In this document: piece by piece, positions 5,343 to 5,922 of the stretch
How positions within the stretch are numbered: the first letter of the stretch is position 1
How the letters are laid out: each line of letters opens with the position of its first letter
Source of the DNA: Actinomycetota bacterium
GTDB taxonomy: Bacteria > Actinomycetota > CADDZG01 > JAHWKV01
Direction: 5' to 3'
Length of the DNA: 5,922 bases
Assembly (NCBI GenBank): GCA_019347725.1
Contig: JAHWKV010000078.1
Location: forward strand, 1 to 5,922
Notes under the pieces: model-generated
What the model saw: the letters and a program-made list of their open reading frames with translations, nothing else
The model's database searches: none
What the model was told of the DNA's origin: nothing
Position numbers and translations under genes: made by a program

Positions 5343-5922
5343 ATGAAACAACGTTCGCTTACGCGCGCCTTCAGCCTCATCGCCCATGTGGACCACGGGA
5401 AATCCACACTGGCGGACCGGATCCTGCAGGTATGCAACGCGGTACCCGACCGGCTGATGCGTGAGCAATATCTGGATCGCATGGACCTCGAGCGCGAGCG
5501 CGGGATCACCATCAAGGCCCAGACCGTGAGGCTCGAATATACCGCCCGTGACGGCCAGGTGTACGAGCTCAATCTGATCGACACGCCGGGCCACGTCGAT
5601 TTCGCCTATGAGGTGAACCGCTCGCTCGCGGCCGTGGAGGGCTCACTGCTGGTGGTCGACGCCAGCCAGGGCGTCGAGGCCCAGACGCTGGCCAACGTCT
5701 ACCAGTCGATCGAGCACGACCACGAGATCGTGCCGGTGATCAACAAGATCGACCTCCCCGCCGCCGAGCCCGAGAAGGTCCGCGCGGAAATCGAGGACAT
5801 CATCGGCATCGACGCGTCCGAAGCCGTGCTCACCAGCGCCAAATCCGGCATCGGCATCGAGGACGTGCTCGAGGCGGTGGTGCAGAAAATCCCGCCCCCC
5901 ACCGGCAGCCGCGAGGCGCCGC
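5343..5922 (+). CDS. lepA: Elongation factor 4 (LepA), translational GTPase (3' partial)
   Basis: LepA is a ribosome-associated translational GTPase, proposed to act during stress or initiation. The 193 visible codons cover the G domain of a protein of about 600 residues. All five GTPase motifs are intact: G1 AHVDHGKST (14-22), G2 RGITI (53-57), G3 DTPGH (80-84), G4 NKID (134-137) and G5 SAK (165-167). The ATG at 5343 is the first start after an in-frame stop at 5322 and puts the P-loop at the usual distance. The gene is divergent from rpsT with 110 nt between. Composition is odd: 13 of the first 46 codons end in A or T, against 4 of the last 92. The region after about residue 85 ([49 protein letters not shown]) reads like alphaproteobacterial LepA rather than an actinobacterial one. 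Confidence 0.96.
   Translation, partial: MKQRSLTRAFSLIAHVDHGKSTLADRILQVCNAVPDRLMREQYLDRMDLERERGITIKAQTVRLEYTARDGQVYELNLIDTPGHVDFAYEVNRSLAAVEGSLLVVDASQGVEAQTLANVYQSIEHDHEIVPVINKIDLPAAEPEKVRAEIEDIIGIDASEAVLTSAKSGIGIEDVLEAVVQKIPPPTGSREAP

Overview
The window looks like part of a fairly GC-rich bacterial chromosome, most likely an actinomycete-type (Actinomycetota) lineage. The evidence is gene content and order: comEC, then holA, then a convergent rpsT, then lepA, which is the arrangement known from Mycobacterium and relatives. Several start codons also have -10-like hexamers placed for leaderless transcription, which is common in that phylum. I cannot name a genus, and the taxonomy is inference. 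The 3' part of lepA reads more like an alphaproteobacterial protein, so a chimeric assembly or a recombinant gene has to be considered.

Layout. 1-1860 (+) is a 5'-truncated ComEC/Rec2 DNA-uptake channel with an intact C-terminal metallo-beta-lactamase-like domain. 1923-2132 (+) is a small unrecognised 69-aa protein. 2144-2677 (+) is a protein of two peptidoglycan-binding_1-type repeats, interrupted by an in-frame TAA in the first repeat, so it is called a probable pseudogene. 2674-3426 (-) is a GNAT acetyltransferase fused to an N-terminal four-cysteine segment; a strong internal ribosome-binding site could also yield the GNAT part alone. 3453-4409 (+) is holA, the DNA polymerase III delta subunit. 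4410-4805 (-) is a small membrane protein of unknown function. 4966-5232 (-) is rpsT (ribosomal protein bS20), followed by a good intrinsic terminator. 5343-5922 (+) is the start of lepA (elongation factor 4), cut by the window end.

The genes do not form one pathway. comEC and holA are old chromosomal neighbours (DNA import and replication), and rpsT and lepA belong to translation. The 2144-3426 stretch (peptidoglycan-binding relic plus acetyltransferase) and the membrane protein at 4410-4805 look like lineage-specific additions to this otherwise conserved block. Both convergent gene pairs end with overlapping or touching stop codons and no space for a terminator. The divergent GNAT/holA pair shares a perfectly palindromic -10-like element.

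I found no CRISPR array, insertion sequence, tRNA or rRNA, and nothing that clearly constitutes a new defence or mobile system. The most useful leads are the mosaic composition of lepA, the shared palindromic promoter, the zinc-ribbon/GNAT dual start and the stop-interrupted peptidoglycan-binding gene.
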